A stretch of DNA of 64,000 bases, taken from the NCBI GenBank assembly GCA_035765535.1, contig DASTXE010000003.1, forward strand, positions 62,001 through 126,000, in the 5' to 3' direction. The translations under genes were made by a program, and so were the position numbers. Below, one piece after another: positions 49,669 through 58,194 of the stretch; position 1 is the first letter of the stretch; each line of letters opens with the position of its first letter. The notes beneath the pieces are model-generated. The model was not told the DNA's origin. It was given only the letters and a program-made list of their open reading frames with translations, and made no database searches. The DNA is from Rickettsiales bacterium. GTDB lineage: Bacteria > Pseudomonadota > Alphaproteobacteria > Rickettsiales > JABCZZ01.

Positions 49669-51846
49669 ATGACCCATGCAAGTAACGGAAAAACAGTAAA
49701 TTATGCCCGTGAAGTGCTCATTGCGAGAGTGTGTGTTGCCGCAACGCTGCTGCTTTATGTGGGGGTGTTTCAGTTCATTATCGGCCGCGGCCATGACTTC
49801 TGGCGCGCCGGACAAACCGGTAACGTAATCGAAGCCGCTGTCTTCGCTATCGCCATGTTCTTCATGGCCTATGGCAACGTGCTCTATCAGGTCTGCATGG
49901 TCGGCTATTACAAGCGCCAGAAGAAGCATGTTCCGGCTCCGCGTGAGGAGCTCAACGCGCTTTATGGCCGTGCCAACCCGCCGACGCTTTCGATTCTCAT
50001 TCCGTCCTACAAGGAAGAATACGGTGTTATGTGGCAGACAATGATGTCGGCTGCATTGTCGGAATACCCGGCAAAAGACATCGTGCTGCTGATCGACGAT
50101 CCGTATCACACCAAAACCCTGGCTGACAGCGTGAAGCTGGAAGAAGCTCGCCTGCTGCCCGGACGCCTGCAGAACGTATTTGACGCCTATGCATCACGTT
50201 TCCGCCTTGAGCTCGACGCTTTCCGTCTGCGCAAGGAAGCGAAGAACGTGCATGCAGGCGTAGAGCTGAATCGCATTGCCATCCTGTATGAAGAAGTTGC
50301 TGCAATGCTCGCTATCATGGCGAAAGATTTCATGGCGGGCCGCCGCATGGAAGAAATGACGCATACGGAGCGTTTCTTCGTGCAGTCGGTGCTGCAGGCT
50401 CCGATGCACCAGTATGACGTGCTGGCCAAGGAACTGCGTGGCCAGATGATCTTCACGCAGGCACCGTCTGATGAATTCTTCGAACAGCATTATGCAAGGC
50501 TGGCCGGTCTGTTTAACGTGAAGTTCTCAAGCTTCGAACGTAAGAAGTATTGCAACCTGTCGCATGAAGCCAACAAGGCGATGAACCTCAACAGCTACAT
50601 TGCGCTGGTCGGTAAATCCTGGAAAGAAGTGCAGACGGAAAAAGGTCTGGAGCTGCATGAAGCGCCTGCTTCCGAAGCAACCTTCACCATCCCGCACCGC
50701 GACTACATCAACACGATCGACGCCGACAGCCTCATGCTTTCGGATTACCTGATCCGTATGGTGGAAATGATGGAACGCCCGGAAAACGACCGTCTTGCCG
50801 TGCTGCAGTCGTCGGTTTCCTCGGTGCCGGATTCGCCCAACATGCTGGAGCGTACTGCCGGCGCATGCCTCGACCTGCAGTTCATGAACCATCAGGGCTT
50901 CACCTATTGGGGTGCGACCTTCTGGGTCGGTGCGAACGCCATGCTGCGTTTCCGTGCTCTGCAGGATATTAAGGAATCCAAACTGGAAGACGGCAAGCAG
51001 GTGACGGTTTATATTCAGGACCGCACCGTGATCGAGGATACCGAATCCACGGTCGACCTGGTCGAAAAAGGCTGGAAGCTGCATAACTATCCGGACCGTA
51101 TGTCCTACAGCGCCATGCCGGCCGACTTCGGTTCGCTGCTCATCCAGCGCCGCAGGTGGGCTAACGGCGGCATGATCATCCTGCCGAAACTGTTCAGCTA
51201 TGTGGCGAAAGCACCGAAGAACCTCGCGCTGCTGAAAGAGTTCTTCATGCGCTTCCACTACCTGGCCGCAACCACGATCGGCTGCGCTGTAATTGCGATG
51301 CTGTCGCTCTATAATTTCGGCGACAATATGGCAACGCTGTGGATCATGCTCTCGATCATCCCGGGTTCGCTGCTGTATCTTCGTACGCTGGTCATCTCCG
51401 GCTACAGGGCAGGCGATATCTTCCGCATCTCGGCGCTGAACCTGATGCTGATCCCGGTACTGTTCGGCGGCGTGTTCAAGCAGTTCGAACAGATGCTGAC
51501 GGGCAAGAAGATCCCGTTCGGCCGTACGCCTAAAGTAACAGGCCGTACCGCCGCTCCGGCAATCTATTGCTGGGTTGAGGTGATCATGACGGCAGCCTTC
51601 TGCGCGATTACGGTGAATGACGTTATCCATCACGTATGGTTCCACGCGATCTTCACCGCTTCAAACGCAGCCTGCATGCTCTATGCAATGTTCTCCTTCA
51701 TGGGCATCAAGGCGACGCTCGAAGATATGTTCAGCGGTGTCCTTGGCTACTGGAAGACCTTCTCCCGTCAGGCGGATATCATCCCCATCACGGTCATGCG
51801 CCAGACGAAGGATTACATCCTTCCCGAAAGCCGCCGCGTTTCCTAA
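49669..51846 (+). CDS. Large membrane GT2 glycosyltransferase with a ~200-residue helical insert
   Basis: 725 aa. Two N-terminal membrane helices (about 18-40 and 50-75) lead into a GT-A domain: TLSILIPSYKEE near 104, LLIDDP near 141, INTIDADSLM (DxD near 351-353), EDTE near 456 and the processive-synthase motif QRRRW at 493-497. Four or more C-terminal helices follow (530-700). This is the layout of cellulose/chitin/hyaluronan synthase-like enzymes, but between LLIDDP and the DxD there are about 200 residues of charged helical sequence, far more than usual. AAGGATAATT precedes the ATG. No bcs genes or partner lie nearby. Product unknown. Confidence 0.85.
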   Translation: MTHASNGKTVNYAREVLIARVCVAATLLLYVGVFQFIIGRGHDFWRAGQTGNVIEAAVFAIAMFFMAYGNVLYQVCMVGYYKRQKKHVPAPREELNALYGRANPPTLSILIPSYKEEYGVMWQTMMSAALSEYPAKDIVLLIDDPYHTKTLADSVKLEEARLLPGRLQNVFDAYASRFRLELDAFRLRKEAKNVHAGVELNRIAILYEEVAAMLAIMAKDFMAGRRMEEMTHTERFFVQSVLQAPMHQYDVLAKELRGQMIFTQAPSDEFFEQHYARLAGLFNVKFSSFERKKYCNLSHEANKAMNLNSYIALVGKSWKEVQTEKGLELHEAPASEATFTIPHRDYINTIDADSLMLSDYLIRMVEMMERPENDRLAVLQSSVSSVPDSPNMLERTAGACLDLQFMNHQGFTYWGATFWVGANAMLRFRALQDIKESKLEDGKQVTVYIQDRTVIEDTESTVDLVEKGWKLHNYPDRMSYSAMPADFGSLLIQRRRWANGGMIILPKLFSYVAKAPKNLALLKEFFMRFHYLAATTIGCAVIAMLSLYNFGDNMATLWIMLSIIPGSLLYLRTLVISGYRAGDIFRISALNLMLIPVLFGGVFKQFEQMLTGKKIPFGRTPKVTGRTAAPAIYCWVEVIMTAAFCAITVNDVIHHVWFHAIFTASNAACMLYAMFSFMGIKATLEDMFSGVLGYWKTFSRQADIIPITVMRQTKDYILPESRRVS

Positions 51847-51867
51847 GGCGGTACAGGCTACAAAAAG

Positions 51868-51896
51868 AAAAAGCGCGGTTCAGGCCGCGCTTTTTT
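51868..51896 (+). terminator. Rho-independent terminator of the GT2 gene
   Basis: AAAAAGCGCGG / CCGCGCTTTTTT with a 6 nt loop, 21 bp after the stop. Confidence 0.92.
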
Positions 51897-51932
51897 ATGT
51901 ATGCAGGTTAAAATCGACGAGAGTACGAGCGC

Positions 51933-52601
51933 TTATTTACTTCCGGGCGCGGGTATTGGCAGGGCGACATCGGAAGGAGAGACTTCTTTGGCCGGTGCCG
52001 GTGTGGAAGGTGGCGGTGGCGGAGGTGTTGCGGATTCTTTGCGTGCCGCAGCCGGGGTCTGTGCCGGAGGCGGTGTTGATGCAGATTCCGCTGATGGCGG
52101 CGGAGAAGGTGGGGGAGTGTCATCGTACATCGCCTCCAGCTTCTTCTTATGCGGGGTCAATACTGCCTTAGGAAGATCGCTGGTCGGCAGCAGGCGATGG
52201 AATGTGCCGGTGTCCTGCAGCATGACGATATCGCCATTTTCAAAGATAATATCGCCGGGATTCTGCCATTGCACGACGGTTTTCGTAGCCTTGTCTTCCG
52301 TCACGACCGTATATTCATAACCTTTGCGCGTGGATTCCGCCTGTTGTGCTGCCGAACCTGCGCTCTGGATGATGCCGTCGATCTGCGAACCTATGTAAGG
52401 CGTGCTTCCTAGCGGCGTAGAGCCAATAGGTGCGCCGGAAGCGCTGCCTGCAATATCAACCTGCTTGACACCCACGACCAACGCATAGCTGATCGTGATG
52501 GCTTGACCCACCTCGTTCGAACTGTACTGGTTCTGGCTTGGTGTATTGGAACAGGCCGAAACAAGCACGGCCAGCGCCACCCCACCTAACAGGTTTTTCA
52601 T
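51933..52601 (-). CDS. Lipoprotein with glycine-zipper and Pro-rich tail (SlyB-like)
   Basis: Start set at MKNLLGGVALAVLVSACSN (ATG 52599-52601); Cys17 in the lipobox VSAC. 222 aa. The middle region (GQAITISYALVVGVKQVDIAG, then SAAQQAESTRKGYEYTVV and QWQNPGDIIFENGDIV) resembles SlyB/Pcp-type outer membrane lipoproteins. The last ~80 residues are Pro/Ala/Ser repeats (PPPSPPPSAES, then PPPPPPSTPAPAKE), likely an extended cell-wall tether. It is convergent with the GT2 gene and divergent from the EamA gene. The 172 bp upstream (52602-52773) hold nothing further that I recognise. Confidence 0.72.
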   Translation of the reverse strand: MKNLLGGVALAVLVSACSNTPSQNQYSSNEVGQAITISYALVVGVKQVDIAGSASGAPIGSTPLGSTPYIGSQIDGIIQSAGSAAQQAESTRKGYEYTVVTEDKATKTVVQWQNPGDIIFENGDIVMLQDTGTFHRLLPTSDLPKAVLTPHKKKLEAMYDDTPPPSPPPSAESASTPPPAQTPAAARKESATPPPPPPSTPAPAKEVSPSDVALPIPAPGSK

Positions 52602-52773
52602 ACGTTTCCGTCTCCCGGTGAAAAAGCGACCGCCCTTATAGCGCGTGGAAGCGCAGGCGGTCAACACGTAAGCATATAGCCCGCCGGAAGGCTAATCAAG
52701 CGCTTTTCGCGCCAAATACCATCATTGCATTGCACGAGCCGTGCGGCTGTTGTAGAACACTACACTGGCCAGT

Positions 52774-53736
52774 ATGGCTGGACCTAGCGCAAATGGAATG
52801 ATGATGGAAAGCCGGAACCATATTAAAGGATTTTTATACGTACTTTTTTCCGTCTGCATCTGGTCCGGATGGGTCGTGGTGAGCCGCTACGGAGTCAAAG
52901 GTGCGCTTTCGGTCTATGATATCACGGCTATCCGTTTTACGACATCCGGTCTTTTAATGCTGCCCATCGTGCTACGCAAAGGCTTTCGTATCGGTCCCTG
53001 GGGCATATGGAGCGGGCTGTTAATATCCATATTGATGGGCTCCTGTTATACGAATGTGATGTTTATCGGCATGCGCTATGCGCCGGTTTCCCATGCAAGT
53101 ACGGTCAATAACGGTGCGTTCCTCACAATCATTACATTGATCGGGATGCATGGTCTGCGCGAGCATGTATCGAAAACGCGGCTTTTCGGTGTTTTCTGTA
53201 CGCTCGCCGGTATTGGGATTATGCTCGCAGCCAAAAGCGGCAGCAATGCCATGACTTCGGAAGAATGGCTTGGCCATCTCTGTTTTATCACGGCAGGGGC
53301 CATGTGGGCGGTGTATGTGGTGCTGGCGCGTGCCTGGCACATTGATGCGCTGCATGCGGCAGCCGTGATCTGTGTACTCTCCATGCTGACCTATATGCCG
53401 TTTTACCTGTATTTTGCAGACAGCCATATCAGCATGCAACATGGGGGTGATGTGCTCTTGCAGTTGGTCTATCAGGGCGTAATTACCGGCGTATTGGCGC
53501 TGGTCGTGTTCAATAAAGGCATCCACCTGCTGGGCGCGGCCCGGGCCGGTTCGGTGATCCCGCTCATTCCGGCGCTTTCCACGCTGCTGGCGATTCCTAT
53601 ATTGCATGAATATCCATCCGCCATGGAATGGGCGGGAATCGCCGCCGTATCTTTCGGCGTGTCGCTTTCTTCCGGCGCGCTTCGCTGGCGCCACTCCCGG
53701 ACGCTTGCCCAGGTTGCAGTAAGAAATATTGATTAA
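52774..53736 (+). CDS. EamA/DMT-family transporter
   Basis: 320 aa with ten predicted membrane helices in two EamA repeats (first: FLYVLFSVCIWSGWVVVSRYG; second from GHLCFITAGAMWAVYVVLAR). These transporters export amino acids or metabolites; the substrate cannot be inferred. Start at 52774 or at the ATG run at 52798 (MMMESRNH); the former is listed. The FabK-like gene follows 47 bp downstream. Confidence 0.85.
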   Translation: MAGPSANGMMMESRNHIKGFLYVLFSVCIWSGWVVVSRYGVKGALSVYDITAIRFTTSGLLMLPIVLRKGFRIGPWGIWSGLLISILMGSCYTNVMFIGMRYAPVSHASTVNNGAFLTIITLIGMHGLREHVSKTRLFGVFCTLAGIGIMLAAKSGSNAMTSEEWLGHLCFITAGAMWAVYVVLARAWHIDALHAAAVICVLSMLTYMPFYLYFADSHISMQHGGDVLLQLVYQGVITGVLALVVFNKGIHLLGAARAGSVIPLIPALSTLLAIPILHEYPSAMEWAGIAAVSFGVSLSSGALRWRHSRTLAQVAVRNID

Positions 53737-53783
53737 ACCTCCCATCATTGGTAAATAAAGTTAAGATCAAAGAGACGCGATTT

Positions 53784-54824
53784 ATGACGCAGCAGAACGC
53801 ACATACACCGGCGCAATCCCCCGCCGGAACGGAAAAATTGCAGGCGCTATGGCGCCGCGGTACGGATTTTCTTGGATGCAAATACGCTATCATGGGCGGT
53901 GCGATGTCTTGGGTGTCGGAGCGCAACCTGGTAGCAGCGCTCAGCAATGCCGGGGCGTTTGGTGTGCTGGCCTGCGGTTCCATGCCGCCCGCGCTGCTCG
54001 ATAAGGAAATCGAGGCGACGGCCGCGCTGACAAATAAGCCGTTCGGCGTGAACCTGATCACCATGCACCCTGATATTGAGGCGCTGATCGATATTTGCGG
54101 CAAGCGGAAAGTGTCGCATATCGTGCTCGCGGGCGGGCTGCCGAAAGCAGCGTTTACGGAAAAAGTAAAATCCTACGGCGCGAAGCTTATCTGCTTTGCA
54201 CCTTCTGCGCTGGTGGCTAAGAAGCTGATCAAGCTGGGCGCGGATGCGCTTGTGATTGAAGGCATGGAAGCAGGCGGCCATATCGGCCCCGTATCCACTT
54301 CCGTGCTCGCGCAGGAAATCCTGCCGGAAATCCGCGATGTACCGGTCTTCGTAGCAGGCGGCATTGGCCGCGGTGAAGCGATTGCGGCTTACCTTGAAAT
54401 GGGAGCTTCCGGTGTGCAGCTTGGCACGCGCTTTGTCTGCTGCAGCGAATCGATCGCACATGAGAAATTCAAGCAGGCTTTCATTCATAGCCATGCGCGC
54501 AATGCGGTAGCATCCATCCAGGTGGATGAAGATTTTCCGGTGATTCCCGTACGCGCCATTGAGAATAAGGCGACCAAAGATTTTATGCGTTTCCAGCATG
54601 AAGTGATCGCGCGTTACCGCGCCGGGGAAGTGGACAAGGCAGCCGCGTCATTGCAGATCGAGCATTTCTGGGCCGGAGCGCTACGTCGTGCCGTGATTGA
54701 CGGCGATGTGGAAAACGGCTCGCTCATGGCAGGCCAGAGCGTTGGCATGGTAAACAAGGTCGAACCCGCGGCGGATATTATCGCCGAGCTGGTGGCGCAG
54801 GCAGAACAATACCTGACACGGTAA
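53784..54824 (+). CDS. Nitronate monooxygenase / FabK-like flavoenzyme
   Basis: Start at MTQQNAHTPAQSPAG (ATG 53784), preceded by AAAGAG; an upstream in-frame TTG at 53748 is rejected. A TIM barrel with FMN: KYAIMGGAMSWVSERNLVAA, then GVNLITMHPD, ALVIEGMEAGGHIGPVST (FMN/His region), and FVAGGIGRGEAIAAYLEMGA. The AGGHIG motif fits the 2-nitropropane dioxygenase family. It may instead be an enoyl-ACP reductase II; the two are hard to separate by eye. 346 aa is typical. Confidence 0.82.
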   Translation: MTQQNAHTPAQSPAGTEKLQALWRRGTDFLGCKYAIMGGAMSWVSERNLVAALSNAGAFGVLACGSMPPALLDKEIEATAALTNKPFGVNLITMHPDIEALIDICGKRKVSHIVLAGGLPKAAFTEKVKSYGAKLICFAPSALVAKKLIKLGADALVIEGMEAGGHIGPVSTSVLAQEILPEIRDVPVFVAGGIGRGEAIAAYLEMGASGVQLGTRFVCCSESIAHEKFKQAFIHSHARNAVASIQVDEDFPVIPVRAIENKATKDFMRFQHEVIARYRAGEVDKAAASLQIEHFWAGALRRAVIDGDVENGSLMAGQSVGMVNKVEPAADIIAELVAQAEQYLTR

Positions 54825-55169
54825 AAGCCATATCGCTTACTGCTTGAACATTATTTTGCGGATTAAATATGATTCGCATATTTGCTTCCCACAAACACAA
54901 CCCCAGATTTCTTCTTAATGATTGTAGAAGATCAAGGCGATGAACGCTCCTCGCACGGAGAAGGATATTATTTAAAAGCAGATAATAGCATAAAAGGCGG
55001 GAAATCTGCGTGTACGAAACATACCTATCCTTTTGGATAGGAACAAAAATAAATGAATAAAAGTTTACATTTGTTAGTCATTTGTTAATAATTATGTGCC
55101 AATAAGACCAGAGTGTTGCTCATCTGCACTAACCAATTAATAATATACAATCGCAAAGGTTAACTATAT
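54825..55169. other. AT-rich 345 bp spacer with a lux-box-like site
   Basis: No convincing gene; a 40-codon frame at 54918-55040 lacks a ribosome binding site and its end is the palindrome. The spacer is distinctly AT-rich. The palindrome at 55024 and a TACATT -10-like hexamer near 55066 point to a promoter for the gene at 55170, giving a leader of about 90 nt. Confidence 0.6.
55024..55041. promoter_or_regulatory. Lux-box-like palindrome upstream of the 55170 gene and cobA
   Basis: CCTATCC-TTTT-GGATAGG, perfectly symmetrical over 18 bp. Same 7 bp arms and 4 bp spacer as the site at 47782. It would cover the -35 if transcription starts near 55078. Confidence 0.55.
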
Positions 55170-55562
55170 ATGTACGGTACATTTATCGAGAAAGCGAAGC
55201 GGGAGATCGAAAGCAGGCTGAAGGCTTTTCTGCAGGAAAAAGACATTGAGCTGTTTGTCGCATCGAATGATAATATTGATAGCAGTAACCCGCTGGTGAG
55301 GTTGGAAGCGCTGGACGATGTGATCCTGTCCGGCAGCAAGCTGCTGTTCGAGATAAAGGTAGTGCTGGGCTTGCTGGGGAAGTCCTGGCAGTGCGAGGAG
55401 CTTGTGAAAGGTATTTATTATGCGCTGCATCCGCATAATATTAGCCTCTCGGATCTGACCGTGCTGCTGATGAGCATTCATGTGGAAGAAATGGCGTCCC
55501 TGGAGCCGGAATATGAACAAAAACGCGCCATCATGCGCTATATCCTGGAGTGTCTGACCTGA
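55170..55562 (+). CDS. Small protein, possibly DUF3168/tail-completion-like
   Basis: 130 aa. Helix-strand pattern: KAKREIESRLKAFLQEKDIE, PLVRLEALDDVILSGSKLLF, EIKVVLGLLGKSWQCEELVK, then IYYALHPHNISLSDLTVLLM and EYEQKRAIMRYILE. The order (a leading helix, a short strand with a PLV/Y-R-x start, a strand ELEIKV, a helix with LVKGIYYALH, and a last strand pair) resembles the DUF3168 fold of phage and gene-transfer-agent tail-completion proteins. This is a structural guess from the pattern only. No other phage or GTA gene is nearby. cobA starts 1 bp after its stop, so the pair is one unit. Confidence 0.45.
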   Translation: MYGTFIEKAKREIESRLKAFLQEKDIELFVASNDNIDSSNPLVRLEALDDVILSGSKLLFEIKVVLGLLGKSWQCEELVKGIYYALHPHNISLSDLTVLLMSIHVEEMASLEPEYEQKRAIMRYILECLT

Positions 55563-55563
55563 A

Positions 55564-56292
55564 ATGACGGGCAAAGTATATATAGCGGGAGCAGGTCCCG
55601 GCGATCCGGAGTTAATTACGCTGAAGGCGCAGCGTCTGCTGCGCGAGGCGGATGCGGTGGTGTATGACCGCCTGATCCCGCAGGCCATTCTGGATATGAT
55701 CCGGCCGGAAGCGGAGCGCTATTTCGCAGGTAAATCATGTAAACAGCATGTCATGACGCAGGACGAAATTAATGCGCTGCTGGTGAAGCTCGCACAGCGC
55801 GGTTTGAGCGTAGTGCGCCTCAAGGGCGGTGACCCGCTGATTTTCGGCCGTGGCGGCGAAGAAGCCGAATATCTCGTGCAGCATGATATCCCCTTTGAAA
55901 TCGTTCCCGGTATCAGCTCGGCAACCGGCATCAGTGCTATCAATGGCATACCGCTGACCTATCGGGGGCTTGCCACGGGGGTGCGTTATATCACCGGCCA
56001 CTCCAAGGAGCCGGAACTGGAGCTGAACTGGCAGAGCCTTGCCGATCCGGATACGACTATTGTTGTCTATATGGGCTTAGCCAATCTCCCGATTATCATG
56101 GCCAAACTAATCAAGCAGGGCCTCCCGCGCGATTTTCCGATGGCGGCTATCGAAAACGGTACGACCCCGCAAAGCCGTATTGTCATCAGTACGCTTGAAA
56201 ATGGGGCGCAGGATGTTAAGAATGCCGGGCTGGAACCGCCGGTGCTGATTATCATAGGCCGGGTGGTTTCTCTGCACCATAAGCTTAAATAA
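55564..56292 (+). CDS. cobA: Uroporphyrinogen-III C-methyltransferase (SUMT)
   Basis: Adds methyl groups at C2 and C7 of uroporphyrinogen III on the way to siroheme or cobalamin. Seen: GAGPGDPELITLKAQRLL, VVRLKGGDPLIFGRGGEEAE, and PFEIVPGISSATGISA. 242 aa is normal for the stand-alone SUMT. It is co-transcribed with the small gene before it, not with cys or cob genes. A lux-box-like site lies upstream of the pair. Confidence 0.95.
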   Translation: MTGKVYIAGAGPGDPELITLKAQRLLREADAVVYDRLIPQAILDMIRPEAERYFAGKSCKQHVMTQDEINALLVKLAQRGLSVVRLKGGDPLIFGRGGEEAEYLVQHDIPFEIVPGISSATGISAINGIPLTYRGLATGVRYITGHSKEPELELNWQSLADPDTTIVVYMGLANLPIIMAKLIKQGLPRDFPMAAIENGTTPQSRIVISTLENGAQDVKNAGLEPPVLIIIGRVVSLHHKLK

Positions 56293-56365
56293 AGACTCCA
56301 CCCTGACGCTGTGCTACAATAAGTTGCAGGGGCAGGCATGACTCCCGTCATACTATTATTCGCAT

Positions 56366-57220
56366 ATGCAACAACGCAAGAATATTCAGGGTTTTACCCT
56401 TATCGAACTATCGATTGTGCTGGTCATTATCGGCCTGATTATCGGGGGTATTCTGGCAGGGCGCGATCTCATCGGTGCAGCGGAGGCGCGTGCGCAGATA
56501 AGCCAGATGGAGAAGTACAATACGGCAGTCTACACGTTTCGAGCTAAATATGGTGGTCTGCCGGGAGACCTGCAGCTTAATCTTGCAAACCAGTTCGGGC
56601 TCTGGACAGCCGCCTGCGATGGCTCTTATGGCAACCGTGACGGCAATGGGCTGGTGGATGGCTATTATCCTACTTCCTATGTTCTCCAATATACGGAAAC
56701 GAGCCTGTTCTGGGCGGATCTGAGTCAGGCCGGACTTATAGACGGTTCGTTTCCGGGTAGCGGAGGTGCTTATGCGGGCAGCTGGTGCGGCGGATATAAT
56801 GCCGATTTGACGCTTGCCCAAGGCAGCAGCTATATAGGAAACTACTTTCCTGCGGCCAAAATCGGCAGCGGGAATTTTATATATGTCTATAACGGGCAGC
56901 TGCCAGCGGACAGTTGCTGCGGCGGCAATAATTGGTACGGCTTGTCAGCGGTCACTACAGTATATACTACGGGCGGCACCGCTTCCAACACAACATTGTC
57001 GGTCGCACAAGCCTACAATATAGATAAAAAGATGGATGACGGCGTTCCTGATGCGGGTTCTGTCCAGGCGAACTACCTTACCGGATGGTACGTATATCAG
57101 ACAAATATGCAGGCAAGCGATAGCGCCACTTCCTGTTTTAATAGTACGAACCACACCTATTCCATGCGTATCAACGGAGGCAATGGCCGAAATTGCGCTT
57201 TATCATTTAAATTTCGGTAG
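56366..57220 (+). CDS. Prepilin-like protein
   Basis: 284 aa. Leader MQQRKNIQG|FTLIELSIVLVIIGLIIGG is a complete prepilin cleavage and methylation motif with Gly at -1. It shares with the proteins at 2736 and 57226 the blocks GRDLIGAAEARAQISQMEKY, KYGGLPGDL, RDGNGLVDGY (calcium-loop-like), DLSQAGLIDG and IDKKMDDGVPDAGSV, and has C-terminal Cys residues. TACAAT at 56315 may be its -10. The next prepilin gene begins 5 bp after its stop, so the two are co-transcribed. Confidence 0.87.
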   Translation: MQQRKNIQGFTLIELSIVLVIIGLIIGGILAGRDLIGAAEARAQISQMEKYNTAVYTFRAKYGGLPGDLQLNLANQFGLWTAACDGSYGNRDGNGLVDGYYPTSYVLQYTETSLFWADLSQAGLIDGSFPGSGGAYAGSWCGGYNADLTLAQGSSYIGNYFPAAKIGSGNFIYVYNGQLPADSCCGGNNWYGLSAVTTVYTTGGTASNTTLSVAQAYNIDKKMDDGVPDAGSVQANYLTGWYVYQTNMQASDSATSCFNSTNHTYSMRINGGNGRNCALSFKFR

Positions 57221-57225
57221 TTGAG

Positions 57226-58143
57226 ATGATTATCAATAAACATAGCAGGAAATGGGCGATATCTAAAAGCGGTGCGGCATTCACGCTGATCGAACTTAGC
57301 ATCGTGCTGGTGATTATCGGCCTGATCGTGGGAGGTATTCTGACGGGGCGGGACCTCATTAATGCTGCGGAGACGCGCGCTCAGATCTCGCAGATCGACA
57401 AATACCAGGTTGCTGTACGCACATTCCAGGGAAAATACGGTTATCTTCCCGGAGATATACCCGATCCATTTGCAAGCCGCTTCGGTTTCAAGGCAAGAGG
57501 CACGACTCCGGCAACGGGGGATGGCAATGGCGTGCTGGACGGTGTTCAGGGTGATAATGCTCCTAATTGGGTTTATTATGCGCAGGGCACAGGCGAGAAC
57601 GCAGTATTCTGGGTGGATTTAAGTCAGGCCGGACTTATTGATGGAAGTTTTAGTACGGCAAGCTCAACTGTAGGACCGGCTACAACGCCTATCACGGGAG
57701 CGGGGCTGGATGCGTATTTTCCTAAGGCAAAAATTGGAAACGGCACTTATGTGTATGTGAGGAGCGGCGGGTCGGGAGGTTATATCGGCAGCGGTAACTA
57801 CGATACGGTATGGTATTTGCCTGTGGGAGTGAATTTCTTCGGCGTCACGGCCCTTACCTCCATCAATTATCAGGGAGATACCGCGTCGAATCAGGGTATA
57901 CGTGTGATTCAGGCTTATAATATTGATAAGAAAATAGATGACGCAATTCCCGTCACCGGAACGGTGACGATATTTGCCACGGACTGGGGAAGCAATGTGC
58001 TTGTAAGCGGCACCGCTGCCACCTGCGCGGACGCAAGAGGAAATGGCGGGGGATGGTATACCGCTGCAACCACAAACCGGTACTCAACAGAAATCAACAA
58101 TGGCTCCGGTATGAATTGCGGGCTGCAATTCCAGTTTCAGTAA
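57226..58143 (+). CDS. Prepilin-like protein, second of tandem pair
   Basis: 305 aa. Motif KSGAA|FTLIELSIVLVIIGLIVGG has Ala, not Gly, at -1. It shares AETRAQISQIDKYQVAVRTF, KYGYLPGDI, GDGNGVLDG, DLSQAGLIDGSF and IDKKIDDAIPVTGTV with its neighbour and with the protein at 2736, so the three are paralogues. A 3-4 Cys pattern at the C-terminus suggests a disulfide. It is followed by the terminator of the convergent pdh operon. Confidence 0.87.
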   Translation: MIINKHSRKWAISKSGAAFTLIELSIVLVIIGLIVGGILTGRDLINAAETRAQISQIDKYQVAVRTFQGKYGYLPGDIPDPFASRFGFKARGTTPATGDGNGVLDGVQGDNAPNWVYYAQGTGENAVFWVDLSQAGLIDGSFSTASSTVGPATTPITGAGLDAYFPKAKIGNGTYVYVRSGGSGGYIGSGNYDTVWYLPVGVNFFGVTALTSINYQGDTASNQGIRVIQAYNIDKKIDDAIPVTGTVTIFATDWGSNVLVSGTAATCADARGNGGGWYTAATTNRYSTEINNGSGMNCGLQFQFQ

Positions 58144-58173
58144 AAAAGGCGGCTTCCAAAGAAACCGCCTTTC
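58142..58173 (-). terminator. Terminator of the pdh operon
   Basis: AAGGCGG / CCGCCTT stem with A residues on its left (T tract on the reverse strand). It fits termination of leftward transcription through pdhC. The plus-strand T run is weak, so it serves the prepilin pair less well. Confidence 0.7.
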
Positions 58174-58194
58174 GAAATGAGACTGCTGTAAAAT

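Noticed and set aside
48600..51645. Open frames antisense to adc (48600-49145) and to the GT2 gene (50527-51645)
   Set aside because: Same reason: the opposite strand carries intact families; these translations are compositional shadows.
54918..55040. A 40-codon frame upstream of the 55170 gene
   Set aside because: No ribosome binding site, no similarity, and its end is the palindrome, which is better explained as a regulator site.
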